Origin: Cristatella mucedo
Lineage: Eukaryota > Bryozoa > Phylactolaemata > Cristatellidae
DNA: 64,000 bases
Direction of reading: 5' to 3'
Assembly: GCA_009760855.2 (NCBI GenBank)
Contig: WPIO01000002.1
Location: 13,510,001 to 13,574,000, forward strand
The translations under genes and the position numbers were made by a program. The notes under the pieces were generated by a model. It ran no database searches. It saw only the letters and a program-made list of their open reading frames with translations, and was not told where the DNA came from. Each line of letters begins with the position of its first letter. Within the stretch, counting starts at the first letter, position 1. Shown here in pieces: positions 48,515 through 57,637 of the stretch.

Positions 48515-51500
48515 TCTTTTGGGCACGGTCCGCTGGGTTGCTTGAGTCATAGTTCGGATCGCTAGCCCTGCAGACTTTTATATGCAGAAGAATCTGCTTG
48601 CTCTCGTGGGTTCGATGCTGTTGATAGGGTGGTTTTCCGATTTCCAAAGCTCGGCATTAGTATTTACCCATTGGGTTGTACATGCGCATTTTGCCTGCTG
48701 TTCGCTGCCCCCTGAACTCGTGTGGGGTATGCTGACGTACCGATATGAACTACTGAGACTGACTGCGGATAGTTAGAATACATTAGAGTCACATTCATCT
48801 TTTGTCTTAGCTCCCAGCTCACAAATGACTGTTTTTGAGCTTGCAATTAAGAGAAAAGTGTAGCGCATGCTAGCGGCGAAGCCAGGATTGGAGCTCCGGG
48901 CTGGCACTGGAGTCGGGGGGGGGAGCAGAGCTCCATGTAATGGTGGTGTGATGGCGTCCGAGACGAGAGAAGTATCGCGTCTTGCGCCAGCCGCAAAATA
49001 ATGGCTATTCATTTCGAAACGGCAGGCGCGTGCTCTTACAGGTGCAGTGCTTCATCCTGAGTCGGCGGAAGAGGCTGAAGTAGAAGCGAGAGAAGTCGAG
49101 TGCTCGGTGGCTCCGCTTCTTGTCCAGGTGCCTCAGACGCCCGACGTCAGCATCACTTTTCCAGAGTTCGTCTTTGTAAATCGCTGTGGTGGTGGTTGCC
49201 GGAATCCGCTAAACGTCTGCGCACCCAAGACAAGCCAGATTGCAATGAAACGGATTAAGGTACGTTTAAAGGCTGCTACTCAATGATATGCATTGACTAA
49301 TCCAAGTTTGTACAGGGAAAATCACACCCCGGTTGGTGGGGCCCGAGTTGCTAAATGAAGACAAAGGCAAGGATGGGAGGTGGGAGTGGGCAGGCTGACA
49401 GCTCCGCACTGGTAGAAGATTTATGCTCTCAAAAATGAAAAATAAATCTAGAGGTCTTGACAAAGGTTTCCGCAGAGATGACCAACATCGTCAACTCGGC
49501 TATCGATTGGTCCCTTCAAAGCGAAGCTGCGATCGGGAGCTGCTGTAGGTGGCATCGTGGCTCGTGGTATCTGATGTGGTATCTGGCGCAGGGCAGGATT
49601 CGGATGCTACAGCATTTTGCTAGGGTAATGGGCCCAGCAGAACTGCTGGCACCCGGTGAAATGTTTTCAGCAGCTATGTCTATCTATGTCTGTCCAGCTG
49701 TTCACCGGATGTAGGCTATGAGAAAACGCTTTCTTTTCGACGGGCTGGCAGTGCTGTTGATGCATAAAGGCACACCCTAATAGACGAAGAGGTTCAAGCA
49801 TAAAAACGCGCTCTTGATTTCGAAGTTCGACTATCCACTATAGCAGATATAGTGAGACAGTATCAAGTACGATCTCTGATCTCATCTGCCCGATCGAGCA
49901 TGAGGACTGCTGGAAGTTGACATTCTCGCTGCGTTCAGAGAAGACAGCAATGCGTGCAACAATTTAGCTGATTTGTTAGTGCTCCACTTTCGATATGCGA
50001 CTGTTACGGATGAGATTCTCTATACTTTTCAGGTAAGGAGGTTTCCGCATTCTAAACCGGAATACTTGGAGGACGTAGTAATAGAAGAGCACTTGGGTTG
50101 CCAATGCGACTGTCGTGTCCAAGAGACACACTGCAACGCAAGTCTTCACACATACGGTAAATTCATCCCTGTTGCCCTGCCTTCCAGTATCCCCTAATAG
50201 TTAAGGAAACTCTTGAGCAACCCATGGCGTGAACACAATTTTGGCTGCACCATACGATGCAGATTGAGCATCGGTCTGCTGTAACGCGATGTAGAGCAAT
50301 GCGACTGTCAGTCGGGGACTGTTATCTCAAGTTAACATTTCGTTTAGTTTAAAATCGTATACACGTCGGTGCCATTAGTAGCCTACATACAGAATAATCA
50401 ATTACTCACATAATCTTTAGCATTAATCAGGATAAATCATGCCCATCAACGACAAAATAGCTGCACTTCAAGAGTTACATTTCACCACTAAAATTAACAA
50501 TAGCAACAAAACGTGGCATCTGCATGGTACCATAAGACAATTTATTCTATCTCTAAATACCTTACACAATATAAAAATGATGTACCACATTTATTTTGTC
50601 ATAACGTACACACATGTTCAAAATAAGAAGGTTGACAAAGGACCGTTCACCCAATCCAGTAAATGCTGTAAGGAACTAGTAGGTTTTTTGAGCTTCTTTG
50701 TGAATGATGTCTAAAAAATCAGGAGTCGTGATTTTATTCGGTTTCGAGTTTTTGTCTTAGATACTCTTTGTAGAAAAATGCTTTTTTCGCATATGTCGCT
50801 TATAGTCAACAGTAATCGAGCAAGACTGGCACTTTCGTAGGCTTATGATCAAAAGTAGTGGAACAGGTCTGGCACTTCATGTCTGCCTTCTTCTTATTCG
50901 TGATCATTTCTTACTTTATTCATGAATGTTACGGATGTAACTTGTGTGCAGTCTCAGAGGAGCCAGTGCAGACACATTTAAGTACTTTGCCCTATGTTTT
51001 TCCGTATGTGAAGCACCTGAATCAAGATTACGTTGTCTTAGGGCGCTATGTAAATCAATCATATTTTTACATTTTATCAAGATGAAAACGTTAGTGCACG
51101 ACGTAACCTTTTTGAAGGAGTCTGTGGCAGTGGATGTGAAGCCTAGATCACAAGCACCGCAGATGGGGGCTCAGTGAATAAGCACGGTGGTTAGGGGGTG
51201 CACGATAGTACGATACTTTAACAGCAGAGAGCAAGTGAAGCAAGCTCTGGGATTCTGCAGCTTTAAAATCCTAAAATCCAAGGAGAAACATCTTGTAAGC
51301 TGACGAGTGCCGTGCAGCCTAGCGAGTGCAGTGCCGCACGTGCTGCCCACGTGCTGCCGATGCAGCCGATCGTGGAGCCATGCCAGCAGCTGGACCTGCC
51401 CCCACGGTAGCTAAAGCATTAAATCACCTGACACATTTTTTAATGTATTTAGATTGCATCCATGAGCCGGTTGAACTATGAGTTTGAGAAACATGAATAG

Positions 51501-53569
51501 CATGAAATATTCCTGTTGCACATACTACACATTGGTGAATCTATTTAAAAAAATAACCTCAGCCAATATGGGCTGCCTTTTTAGAGACATTAAAAGTGTA
51601 TAGAAAGCCAATTACACTTACTAAATGCAATAGCATGAGAGCGTGAACAGAGGAGAAAAATGATTTATTGGCTTCACATAAACAAAATGACCATTTGCAA
51701 TGAATCAAATATATAGAAAAATTAAGATTTCGACTTATGTATTCGCACTCTGTCTCCTTTGTAAAATTATGGAAGCTTGCCCATAGCCCAATCGACGTAT
51801 AACCACGTGGACCTCAGACCCAACTCAAATTTGATAACATTAGGCCTCACCACCGGCTTGATTATCACTAAACGTGTACCTGCATTACATCAAGTAGTAA
51901 TGGAAGTGCAGTTCGTAATGTTTTCGCCTAGTGACGATCTGAAGCGATTGACCGGCATTCGAGGTATCAACGAGAAAGAAGTTATTCGCGTGCGGATATC
52001 CGTATCTAGTGTGAATACCAGTATTATATTCATATATCAGTCTTATATTCATACTAGATATGAATATCGGATATGGATATTATAAATATGGATGCTATAT
52101 TCTAAGAGAACATGATTTGATATACTGCACAATTGAATTTAAGTTAACTCAGGTTGCATGCCTAGGCAGAAATATCCAGACGAAAGCATACTTTGGAAGC
52201 GAAAGCTATTGGGACCTGTAAAGGTGTGTGGCATTCAACTCGCTTCTGCTGTGCTTGTAATGAAGCAGCCTACTGCTGTGAAGTCTCGAGATTCTGAGGG
52301 AAAAACTGCAGTCAAGATCACGAGGAGTACCATGAATTCCAAAGAGCAGCAGAGATTGAACTAGTAGATCCAGCTTTGATATCACGTGACGGCTAGGTGG
52401 GGCCGAAAGGCTGGCTCTCATTATGTGCGACGAAATTCCGTCGGATTTGTGTGTCTACGTTTGGCGTATGCTGAATAGGGTAGGAGTGTTCCTTGCAAGA
52501 TGTATACCCAATATGACCTTCATGCATAGAAGCGTAACGAACATCAAAAAGCATGTTTAGCTTAATTATTAAGCGGTTTTTCGCAGGTGCAATGATAGTG
52601 GCTAGATATAAATTACACGAAATCTCACATGGCTTTCTGAAGCAACTTCATGCAATAGTTTATGAAATGAATACGCGATTCGGCTACACATTGCAGTGCT
52701 TGCACTTTCTCTGTTTTTTTTCTGAGGGTTATTTAAACGCAATTGCAATGCTCGCACTTCACCAAATTTGGAGATTCAGAATTTAAATAATGAACATCCT
52801 GTTTCTTTGCAGATGAGAACTCGTGTCAATGCCAATGTCGACAGTCTAAAATCTCAAGGTGTCCATCTAACAAAACTTGGAATTTCAACAGTTGCTCTTG
52901 CGAGTGCTCCAGATTAGAGTCTTGTCAAAAAGGATACGAGTTCGACCGCTCCACTTGCTCGTAAGTCGCGCTATAAGAGAAAAGACCCTGCTGATCTAAA
53001 ATTAAAAAAATGTAGTACCAGGTGATTACTATATACACAGAAAACAGTGCTGCCAGTAAGGTGTACCTTCCTAGCTAGCCGAACCGCTGCACCTGCAGCC
53101 TCGTTTTGGTGCCCACCGTTCCTCTCAAAACTTTACGCTAGCGTTCCATTCTTTCTCCCAAAGGCAGCTGGAGACAGGAACCGCGCTTGGAGCCGTGGCG
53201 CCGGATGAGTAAGCACCGCTCGCACCGGTGCACGGTGTATGCGTGCACCGTGAGCTGAGCCGTCACTGCTGGTGACTGAATAGCATTAGCTGTTGCTACT
53301 CAAATGTCCTATACTCGCCTCTTCACCCGGACCATACTTATTGAACCAGACGGTGTGGCAGCAATCACGATATTTTTTATGTATGCCTCACATATCTCGC
53401 TTTATCTCCGGGCCAACACCGCTGTCCGTCTAGGTGTCATCGTGCAAGTAACTATGTATATTCTGTGTATGTTTATGGCTTTCCGTCTCAATTGGTCTAA
53501 CGTATTCTTTCCCACCTGCTCATCCTTGTCTGGATGTGAACGTCGTGTGTCGGGGTCTTTATGGCTCTG

Positions 53570-53617
<48 letters not shown>

Positions 53618-53664
53618 CTTATATCGGTCTCTGTCTCTCTTTATTTCAGACTCGCTGTCTCTCT

Positions 53665-53724
<60 letters not shown>

Positions 53725-53949
53725 CTTATCTCGGTCTCTGTCTCTCTTTATTTCAGACTCTCTCTCTTCTCTCCCTCTCTCTCTCTCCCTCTCTCTCTCT
53801 CTTTCTCAGTGTCTTTGTTCCTCTCCATGTACTTCTTTTACCACCTCTTGTATTTTTTTCTGCTCCCCTTCTCCACGTCTCTATATCAGCCCGTATCTCT
53901 GTCGCAGTCAATCTCTCTTTGGTGTAGCTCTCCGATTCTTTTTCTGTCA

Positions 53950-53988
<39 letters not shown>

Positions 53989-53989
53989 C

Positions 53990-54035
<46 letters not shown>

Positions 54036-56713
54036 TTGTGTGCGTCACTCGTTCGTGTGCATTCGTTTTGTTTCTCGTCTTCTCTCTTTCTTACTCACTT
54101 TCTCTTTGTCGCTCTCATTATTTACAACGGTCGCTGTTTCAATCTGTTGATTTACGTATGCGTTGTTCTTTATCCCAGTCAAAATCACTTGCCGGATGAG
54201 TTTTATCCATAAAATACCTAACTGGTGATTCAACAATGATAACAAGTCTTTTGTATAGCACCCTTATAGAGCTTACACTTGATTACGATACTTTATACTT
54301 CGATGAATAAGCAGCAATAACTAATTGCTTTTTTAGCCGAGCTGGCTTGGTCCAGCGGTTAAGGTGCTCGCCCCGACCCAGGTCTGGCTGAGGTCGTGGG
54401 CTCGAGCCCCGAGGCATATGTGAAGCGCCTGAATCGAGATTAAGTTCTCTAGGGGCGAAATAAAAATCAATTATATACATGTATATAATTAAGTAATTGA
54501 CCATAGTTAATAGTAATTGACCATAGTTAATCAAAAGCTGGAATCGTGCTTAGGGAAGCATGACAAAGCACACAAAAGTCTCAAGGCCGCTGTTTAGTGG
54601 AACCCCGGTCATTCATTCAGTTATTCAAACACAAGCAAAACACAAAAGAGTTCTCATAGAGGCTATGTAGATGTTTTATTCTAGCCGTCCTGCCCTGCGG
54701 CTTCAAGACTTTTCTCTTCCACTACTGTCCTCCCGATAGACTAAATCTGCCGTGACACTAGGTAAGGCGGTTGCTTTTCACGACCTCGGTCCCGATGTCG
54801 TGGGTTCGAATCCAGCTGTGGTTGATCCTTTATCGCCACTGCAAGCGGTGGTGATAGCCGTAAAGACTCTTCTGTCGCTATACAAAAGAGGCTGTTAAAT
54901 TAGCTAGGATTTATTTATTATTTTTATTTACATATATCGGTATATCAATCGTGCCTCCTAATTTCTCTTCTGTTTCAACAGATAAACTTTCTTGACCAAC
55001 TTATGCCCACCAATAGCCGCCTAGGCTGCGAATGAGAGCAATGGCGAGCTCTGCAGGAGAACATCAATTTAGTTCATGTGGTTTTGTGCAGCTATCTGAC
55101 GAACTAAACACTTATGGCTTAGTTTAACATCAAATACCGATTCGGTTGCACGGTGACGGAATAATGAACACTTTGCTGCTCTTTGCGGTCGGTAAATATT
55201 GTCCAAAGCTAAGGGTAGAGAAAATGTAGTGGCTCTAGATGGAAGGTAGCTTTGACTTATCTGCAACAAGATTTCTTTACGTCTTCCATTACCCTGGCTT
55301 AACGTTATTTTGAGTGGACCCACCGCATGTATGGCATCTTCACTATGTGCTTCTAGAGCACCTCTCATCTCGCCTGGGCATCAGTGGCACTGCTTTCAAT
55401 AATTCAGGTCCTATCTCAGTGGGAGACTCCAGAGTACTGACGTGAATGGACAAAGATCATCCGAGGTACCTCTGAAATATGGGGTACCTCCGGGCTCTGT
55501 GCTAGGTCCGGATCTTTTCACGGTTTATACTCTCCCTCTTGCTGATGTGATTGCCAAGCATAATCCAGGCTTTCACTTCTATGCGGATGACACTCAGTTG
55601 TACCTTTGCTTTGATCTCTCCCAGCCTTCGAGCAGCTCAAATTCTCTCAACTCACTTGCTGCGTGTATTGATGACATCCGCACATGAATGGCAGCAAATC
55701 TTCTTAAACTAAACGATGATGAAACTAACTTAATAGTTATGGGCAAACCCCGTGTGATTCACAAATCGGAAAGGCTGACGCTCAAAATTGGCTCTGCCAG
55801 CATATCTTCTGTTGAATCAGCTCGAAATCTAGGTGTCATGTTCCAAAGTGACCTCTCGTTAGACGACCACATCAGCTCCACAGTCAAATCTGCCTACTTT
55901 CAGCTACATAACATTGCTAAAATTTGGGCTTGTTTACATAAGGATACCACGTCTAAGTTGGTCCGTGCATTCGTGACATCCCGTCTCGACTTCTGCAACT
56001 CACTGCTTACTGGCCTACAGGCATGTGCGATCAGGCGATTGCAGCTGGTGCGAAACTCCGCAGCTAGGCTTGTCTGTCGTGAGCGTCACAGTTGCCACAC
56101 ACTCCACTTCTCGCCGACCTGCAATGGCCACAAGTCAAGCAACGTATTGACTTCAAGATTTTGTTGCTTACTTTTAGGTCACTTCATTCTTTGGCTCCAG
56201 CCTATCTCTCAGATATACTCCCCACCAGGCCAAGCATCGTACCACCTGCTTTTCGGAATCCAACAGTTTACCAATACCTCGTACAAACCTGAAATCCCTT
56301 GGAGACCGTGCATTTAGTTCGGATGCTCCCAAAGCCTGGAACTCCGTCCCGACCTGCGTCAGAACGTCCCCTGACTTTACCACATTTACAAAGAACTTAA
56401 AAACACACCTATTTAGGACAGCATTTAGTGGGTCCCAGTGGTTCGTCCTTGATGTGCTTATGCGTGCTGACACTGTGCATGCTGCCACTAACCACATTTG
56501 CATGCTGACCCTGTGCATGTCACCCCTAACTATGTTATTCATTTTGTTTATCAAGCACGATATTACCCAGCATTCAATGGCGTTTCCCTTTGTAGCAAAT
56601 GTAAAGCGCCTAGAGAGAGATTGATTTCTCTGAGGGCGCTTTATCAAGTGCATTATAATTATTATTATTATTTTCACAGGTGCGTAACAGCATGCTCGGG
56701 AACCAAAGGCTGA
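40063..56713 (+). CDS. Gene B: secreted PDGF/VEGF-family growth factor, six coding exons, 236 aa
   Basis: Joined exons are 40063-40140, 44324-44432, 49042-49259, 50033-50156, 52813-52960 and 56680-56713 (711 nt with stop). All junctions are GT..AG with the same phases as gene A. Residues 1-21 or so are a signal peptide, 83-162 the cystine knot (C83, C111, C115, C122, C158, C160) and 181-236 the CXC tail. The signature reads P-E-F-V-F-V-N-R-C-G-G-G-C: C2 is Phe-105 and C4 is Gly-114, so both interchain positions are lost, as in gene A. Sequons are N60-T-T, N170-A-S and N196-K-T; the VEGF-like sequon of gene A is absent. There are 19 cysteines after the signal peptide, an odd number. The family role is an extracellular ligand for a PVR/VEGFR-type receptor; the actual partner is unknown. 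Introns are longer than in gene A, mainly from retrotransposon and simple-repeat content. Confidence 0.85.
40337..40380. repeat. (AGC)n/(GGC)n trinucleotide run
   Basis: About eight AGC units followed by GGC units in gene B intron 1, just after exon 1. Confidence 0.85.
40780..42330 (+). mobile_element. L2/CR1-like subfamily 2 LINE in gene B intron 1
   Basis: F-Y-A-E-N-T-Q-Q-Y near 41130 is a decayed catalytic box. W-L-P-V-N-Q-R-C-S-K-V-L-T-L-T-H-K-A-G-R-G-L-A near 41825 matches the homologous region of the 29590 copy. A SINE 2 copy (41548-41722) interrupts it, so the SINE came later. Confidence 0.7.
41548..41722 (+). repeat. SINE family 2 copy nested in an L2-like LINE
   Basis: TTAGCCCAAGGGTAAGGTG A box, GTGACTTCGAGTCTTGCAG B box, then GGCGATCCCGTATTGCC and TGTCGCCATATAAATGAAG. 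Confidence 0.7.
42547..42591. repeat. Perfect 20-bp inverted repeat (GC-rich hairpin)
   Basis: 42547-42566 is the exact reverse complement of 42572-42591, around the 5-bp loop CTCTT. The arm is GTGTTTCGCGCCCGAGCTCG. A TTAATTAAG-rich stretch follows to about 42620. Confidence 0.95.
42901..43032 (-). repeat. SINE family 1 copy in gene B intron 1
   Basis: The best-preserved minus-strand copy: GGTTTGGTCTAGCGGTTAAG, GTCGTGGGCTCGAGCCCCG and GAGATTAAGTTCTCTTGGGG, followed by CGCTATATAAACG. Confidence 0.85.
43850..43930 (+). promoter_or_regulatory. Block shared with the gene A upstream region
   Basis: GCGATTCGGGGTC, ATCCGGGTACTTTTCTAGC and GTCCATTCGGAT recur at 6625-6705. Here it lies about 400 bp before exon 2 of gene B, inside intron 1. 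Confidence 0.4.
44324..44432 (+). CDS. Gene B exon 2: N-terminal linker (residues 27-62 plus one base)
   Basis: The acceptor GAACTATTTACAG and the donor ACAACAG|GTACAC (phase 1) delimit 109 nt. The core D-L-S-P-K-P-M-P-E-S-A-V-R matches exon 2 of gene A, followed by a Gln/Thr-rich end with sequon N60-T-T. No cysteine is present. Confidence 0.8.
44741..44766. repeat. 10-bp perfect hairpin followed by T run
   Basis: AAACCGAGCT and AGCTCGGTTT flank a 3-bp loop (44751-44753) and six T follow the GG. In bacteria it would look like a terminator; here it lies in an animal intron and is taken as a chance or repeat-derived hairpin. Confidence 0.6.
45740..45910 (-). repeat. SINE family 1 copy with internal duplication
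   Basis: Tail TATAGCGCCCTAAGAGAACC and head GGCCAAACCAG frame a body in which GTTAAAGGGG occurs twice, making it about 40 bp longer than other copies. Confidence 0.65.
46037..46225. mobile_element. SPIN-like nonautonomous hAT element in gene B intron 2
   Basis: 189 bp. It begins CGGTGGTTCTCAACC and ends GGTTGAGAGCCGCTT, imperfect hAT terminal inverted repeats, and is flanked by identical 8-bp target duplications CTGTAAAT (46029-46036 and 46226-46233). The interior (CCCTTTATTACAGTTCTTCA, TGTTGTGGCCACCCCCTAAC, CCGATGGTCTTAGGTGGCCC, CGACCCCCAAAGGGCTCGCG) matches from memory the SPACE INVADERS (SPIN) consensus, known for horizontal spread among distant animals. It has no coding capacity. Confidence 0.85.
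46612..46676. repeat. Long GC-rich inverted repeat
   Basis: 46612-46634 and 46654-46676 are complementary over 23 bp with one mismatch (GGGAGGAAGTCGGAGGAAG arm). A second smaller hairpin, GGGGTGGGGCAC / GTGCCCCCCCC, lies just upstream. Confidence 0.8.
46690..47734. other. Part of gene B intron 2 with no recognised element
   Basis: No coding or repeat unit supported. Confidence 0.4.
47735..48512. repeat. ~780-bp CT-rich array flipping to GA
   Basis: A CT-rich lead-in runs to about 47911. Then about 35 copies of the 14-bp unit GCTCTGTCTCTCTC follow to about 48427, interrupted by pure CT at about 48190-48227. At CTCGAG (48426-48431) the strand asymmetry inverts and (GA)n continues to 48512. 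Long open frames here are artefacts of the repeat. Confidence 0.95.
49042..49259 (+). CDS. Gene B exon 3: first half of the cystine-knot domain (residues 64-135)
   Basis: The acceptor TGCTCTTACAG gives split codon G|GT and the donor is AAG|GTACGT (phase 0). An acidic stretch (E-S-A-E-E-A-E-V-E-A-R-E) precedes C83. The signature N-R-C-G-G-G-C and the C-A-P motif follow. The N-x-T of gene A is replaced by T-S-Q. Confidence 0.9.
50033..50156 (+). CDS. Gene B exon 4: second half of the cystine-knot domain (residues 136-176)
   Basis: The acceptor TACTTTTCAG precedes GTAAGGAGG and the donor is TACG|GTAAAT (phase 1). I-E-E-H-L-G-C-Q-C-D-C supplies the last knot cysteines C158 and C160. Sequon N170-A-S follows the extra C169. 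Length is identical to gene A exon 4. Confidence 0.9.
50157..52812. other. Gene B intron 4
   Basis: Apart from an imperfect palindrome at 51993-52083 (GGATATCCGTATCTAGTGTG left, TTCATACTAGATATGAATAT right) nothing was recognised. Frames of up to 102 codons have no family match. Confidence 0.45.
51993..52083. repeat. Imperfect AT-rich palindrome
   Basis: The left arm CCGTATCTAGTGTGAATA pairs with the right arm TATTCATACTAGATATG..., continuing into GGATATCC-type ends. It may be a small MITE remnant. Confidence 0.5.
52813..52960 (+). CDS. Gene B exon 5: CXC module (residues 178-225)
   Basis: The acceptor GTTTCTTTGCAG gives split codon G|AT (Asp-177) and the donor TGCTC|GTAAGT is the same as in gene A. 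It encodes C-Q-C-Q-C, then C193-x10-C204-x-C206-x-C208-x5-C214-x10-C225. S-C-S-C-E-C-S-R is nearly identical to gene A. Confidence 0.88.
53571..54029. repeat. CT-rich microsatellite with an internal duplication
   Basis: (CT)n blocks separated by two near-identical spacers: GGCTTATATCGGTCTCTGTC at about 53616 and GGCTTATCTCGGTCTCTGTC at about 53722, both followed by TCTCTTTATTTCAGACTC. Long frames over it are repeat artefacts. Confidence 0.9.
54340..54474 (+). repeat. SINE family 1 copy in gene B intron 5
   Basis: GCTTGGTCCAGCGGTTAAGG, GGTCGTGGGCTCGAGCCCCG, then GAGATTAAGTTCTCTAGGGG. Full-length plus-strand reference for the family. Confidence 0.85.
54748..54902 (+). repeat. SINE family 2 copy in gene B intron 5
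   Basis: CACTAGGTAAGGCGGTTGC, GTCGTGGGTTCGAATCCAGC, then GATCCTTTATCGCCACTGCA, GGTGGTGATAGCCGT and GTCGCTATACAAAAGAGGC. Good plus-strand reference for the family. Confidence 0.85.
55330..56670 (+). mobile_element. L2-like LINE 3' half in gene B intron 5 (best-preserved copy)
   Basis: Frames read E-H-L-S-S-R-L-G-I-S-G-T, then V-P-P-G-S-V-L-G-P (RT), F-H-F-Y-A-D-D-T-Q-L-Y-L (catalytic box intact), L-L-K-L-N-D-D-E-T-N-L, N-L-G-V-M-F, T-S-R-L-D-F-C-N-S-L-L-T-G-L and P-A-Y-L-S-D-I-L. Few stops or frameshifts interrupt it, so it is younger than the other copies. The 3' end has GCAAATGTAAAGCGCCTAGA, GAGATTGATTTCTCTGAGGG and an ATT tail, ending within about 10 bp of gene B exon 6. The upstream endonuclease domain is missing (5' truncation). 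Confidence 0.88.
56680..56713 (+). CDS. Gene B exon 6: ten terminal residues and stop
   Basis: The acceptor ATTTTCACAG precedes GTGCGTAACA. The split Ser codon is followed by C-V-T-A-C-S-G-T-K-G and TGA. The tail is five residues longer than in gene A because gene A has a stop right after the last cysteine. The exon lies directly after the ATT-rich tail of an L2-like insertion, so that insertion ends within about 10 bp of this acceptor. Confidence 0.7.
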
Positions 56714-57095
56714 ATTCGTGTAGCCTATCTGCACTTTTCGAACTGCTTAAGCTGCCATCTATCAAGTTCATTCCACGTGACTCCTCTGCCAACAGAAGCA
56801 AGAAAAAGCGTATAGAATCTTTCGTTTATTTAGTGAACTAACCTCATTCCCGACAATTTTGAGGGCCAGTTAAGCTCCACATTAAGGAAAAGGAACGCAG
56901 TGATTCCAAGAGAATTCATCGCCTGTATGCTTTGATGTGAAAACAACAGTTACTCCTGCATGTGCCAAGTTATGACTTTTTTCAAGCAAAAGCTCGATCA
57001 CTTGTTTAGAGGATAATGTGCATAAACTTGACAGTTAAGCTTTATTGATTTTTGATGAATAACGATTGTTGATGACGAATAAATTGCCGTAAGAA
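56714..57095 (+). other. Gene B 3' UTR with polyadenylation signal
   Basis: Sequence after the TGA aligns with the gene A 3' UTR. AATAAA is at 57078-57083 in the same context as in gene A. Confidence 0.6.
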
Positions 57096-57264
57096 GCGCC
57101 TTAGATCTCAATATTGCTTCTACTTAAATGATGGCTTCTCATCGAATATATAGACTTCCGCAGAATGAAAAGAGACCAATTTGGAGAGCTACCACGCCCA
57201 CTTTATCACTTTCGCGGCCGTGTTGGCTCACTAGGTAACACGAAGGGTCACAGGTCAAGGCTGG

Positions 57265-57424
57265 ATCGTAATGGCTCACTAGGTAGGGCGGTTGCTTTTC
57301 ACAACTTCGGCTCCGAGGTCGTGAGCTCCAATCCAGCGGTGGGCGATCCTTTATTGCCGCTGCAAGCGGCGGTGAAAGCCCTTAAGGCTCTTATGTCGCT
57401 ATATTAAAGAGGTTATTAAATTAA
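57265..57424 (+). repeat. SINE family 2 copy downstream of gene B
   Basis: CACTAGGTAGGGCGGTTGC, GTCGTGAGCTCCAATCCAGC, GGGCGATCCTTTATTGCC and ATGTCGCTATATTAAAGAGG. A partial GGCTCACTAGGTAACACG head precedes it at about 57222. Confidence 0.75.
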
Positions 57425-57637
57425 CCAGCATTCTTTTGATTGATTTATTTATTTCCTGCTTACCGTACGCAGTCCGCACTCCGGCATCCGTTGTTTCATC
57501 ATTGATTCGGCCTTATTTTGGACTCGTCCCTGCAGTAATGCAAAATACACATATACTGGTGATTATTTTGCTCTCAAAACTCATCATAATGGCTGAATAC
57601 AACCTCTGATATTTGGAGTACGGTATATTTAGATTTA

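Noticed and set aside
47735-48647. Long open frames of 216-263 codons rich in Ser/Leu or Arg/Glu
   Set aside because: They are translations of the CT/GA simple repeat in several frames and both strands at once.
53304-54199. Three overlapping frames of more than 200 codons
   Set aside because: Driven by (CT)n and its duplicated spacers; composition is Ser/Leu only.
54748-54830. Apparent tRNA gene (good A and B boxes)
   Set aside because: The same head recurs with a constant downstream body at many places in the window, so it is a SINE head rather than a functional tRNA; no clean cloverleaf was seen.
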